From Pseudomonadaceae bacterium (GTDB lineage: Bacteria; Pseudomonadota; Gammaproteobacteria; Pseudomonadales; Azotimanducaceae): DNA of 64,000 nucleotides. The position numbers were made by a program, and so were the translations under genes. Of this stretch, positions 63,275-64,000 are shown in pieces. Numbering within the stretch: the first letter of the stretch is position 1; the number at the start of each line of letters is the position of its first letter. The notes under the pieces were generated by a model that worked only from the letters and a program-made list of their open reading frames with translations, ran no database searches and had not been told where the DNA came from. The stretch covers positions 62,001-126,000 of the forward strand of contig JANSWO010000007.1 in the NCBI GenBank assembly GCA_024743435.1. The letters run 5' to 3'.

Positions 63275-63955
63275 CTAGCTCCGCGGCGCTCGCCGGGATT
63301 CGATAGCCTGGTAGGCCCATGACAACAGTGTCGCGGCGGCGGTAACAGCGAGCATTGGGGCTACGTGGTGGGAAAGGCTGTGCCAGGGGTCAACCATGCA
63401 TGCCATTTGCATGAACAATGCTGGCAGTAGTCCGGCGGTCAGGCCGGTCAGGGCGCTAGCGGCTATTGGGTTCAGTACTGCCCCACGTTTCTGCAGCATC
63501 ACGCCGAGCAGAATGGGTGGCACGGAAAGCAGGTAAGCCTCCCATTCGCAGGATTCCCGCTTGCCAAACATGGATGGCTCCAGGGCTGGCGTGATGAACG
63601 TCAGCGCGATGGCAATGAGCCAAAGGCTGGCGCTGAGCCAGGCGAGCCCGATGATTCGAGGCGTAGCGACACCGGGCACAGCCAGAGCGAAGGCTGCACG
63701 TGTGCCGGCTAGAGCCGCAACGGCGCCTAAGAACATCTCCAGGCTGAAGCGCGGCACGCTCACAAGTTGAGCGAACGACGTTGACCGCACCGGATCGAGA
63801 AACAGACCGATGCCGATCACCCAGGCAATGGATATTACGAGCCATAGCCAACCTCTGCGTTGAGGGTCGGCGTGCGTAAAGGCGCTCTGGCTGCTCAACC
63901 GATTGATGAGCTCCTCGCGTTCCGCGCCAGCGTTGTCTTGACGGTTACTCGCCAT
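63275..63955 (-). CDS. NrsF-family (DUF1109) anti-sigma factor-like membrane protein
   Basis: A 226-residue membrane protein with about six hydrophobic segments (near 38-54, 70-95, 105-125 and further). The motif CEWEAYLLSVPPILLG with a second cysteine in MQMACMVDPW fits NrsF/DUF1109 anti-sigma factors, in which paired cysteines sense redox stress. ATG 63955 overlaps the stop of the preceding reading frame by 11 bases. That frame at the window edge is probably an ECF sigma factor. Confidence 0.75.
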   Translation of the reverse strand: MASNRQDNAGAEREELINRLSSQSAFTHADPQRRGWLWLVISIAWVIGIGLFLDPVRSTSFAQLVSVPRFSLEMFLGAVAALAGTRAAFALAVPGVATPRIIGLAWLSASLWLIAIALTFITPALEPSMFGKRESCEWEAYLLSVPPILLGVMLQKRGAVLNPIAASALTGLTAGLLPALFMQMACMVDPWHSLSHHVAPMLAVTAAATLLSWAYQAIESRRAPRS

Positions 63956-64000
63956 CGAAAGCCGCCTCAAGTGTCTCCCGACGAAGCTCTGCGCGCAGCT
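63945..64000 (-). CDS. C-terminal fragment, probably an ECF sigma factor
   Basis: Only the last 17 codons are visible, ending LRAELRRETLEAAFDGE. The tail is too short to identify by itself. The call rests on the 11-base overlap with the NrsF-like gene, since such anti-sigma genes nearly always follow their sigma factor. Confidence 0.4.
   Translation of the reverse strand, partial: LRAELRRETLEAAFDGE

Overview
The window is chromosomal DNA from a GC-rich, metabolically versatile gammaproteobacterium, most likely a free-living aerobic (probably marine) one. This rests on gene content: a RoxA-type ribosomal oxygenase, SoxR with its iron-sulfur cysteines, a ZntB/CorA transporter, a NupC-type nucleoside carrier, a TonB-dependent receptor with a sulfotransferase behind it, an NrsF-type anti-sigma factor and many acyl-CoA enzymes. 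The genus cannot be fixed from sequence reading alone. About 57 protein genes are called, most in short operons with overlapping ends. I saw no rRNA, tRNA, CRISPR array, insertion sequence, prophage or replication origin.

Layout. 0-3.7 kb: end of an acyl-CoA synthetase, isovaleryl-CoA dehydrogenase, a tandem thioredoxin-fold protein and a metallo-beta-lactamase-fold (MBL) hydrolase. 3.7-8.9 kb: GST-like protein, quinone-type reductase, a lipoprotein, a membrane protein, and an ABC exporter controlled by a small YtrA-type GntR repressor whose operator is visible. 9-9.3 kb: degenerate dispersed repeats. 9.3-14.8 kb: Old Yellow Enzyme homologue, MscS channel and ZntB pair, and a large unknown membrane protein with an AIM24-like tail. 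15-19.5 kb: thiolase, roxA, an isopenicillin-N-synthase-like oxygenase, nucleoside transporter. 19.9-26.5 kb: a catabolic block (NTF2-like protein, SDR, S2P-like membrane protein, cytochrome P450, two acyl-CoA dehydrogenases, GST). 26.5-30.4 kb: AlkC-type DNA repair protein, STAS-like protein, BCCT transporter. 30.4-35.4 kb: TonB receptor plus TPR-sulfotransferase. 35.6-40.3 kb: MarR regulator, phytanoyl-CoA dioxygenase and GMC oxidoreductase, diguanylate cyclase. 40.4-46.6 kb: SDR, thioesterase, serine hydrolase, GNAT, enoyl-CoA hydratase, aldo/keto reductase. 46.6-54.4 kb: double MBL-fold lipoprotein, soxR, questin-oxidase-like protein, molybdopterin oxidoreductase, TauD dioxygenase, MFS exporter. 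54.5-64 kb: aldehyde dehydrogenase, GNAT, lipoprotein GST, a photolyase-like protein with apparently swapped domains plus a tiny DUF2256 partner, crotonase, glutamine-synthetase-like ligase, CoA transferase, RRM protein, and an NrsF/sigma-factor pair at the edge.

Functionally the genes centre on oxidative breakdown of branched, cyclic or otherwise unusual acids and alcohols through CoA thioesters, with redox and light-damage defence. The observations I would follow first are: (i) a SoxR box sitting in a 19-bp promoter spacer upstream of the questin-oxidase-like gene, next to a two-domain MBL lipoprotein; (ii) a photolyase homologue whose FAD domain precedes its alpha/beta domain, next to DUF2256; (iii) a membrane protein ending in an AIM24-like domain; (iv) a GST with a lipoprotein signal; and (v) four convergent gene pairs whose stop codons share the same tetranucleotide TTAG/CTAA.
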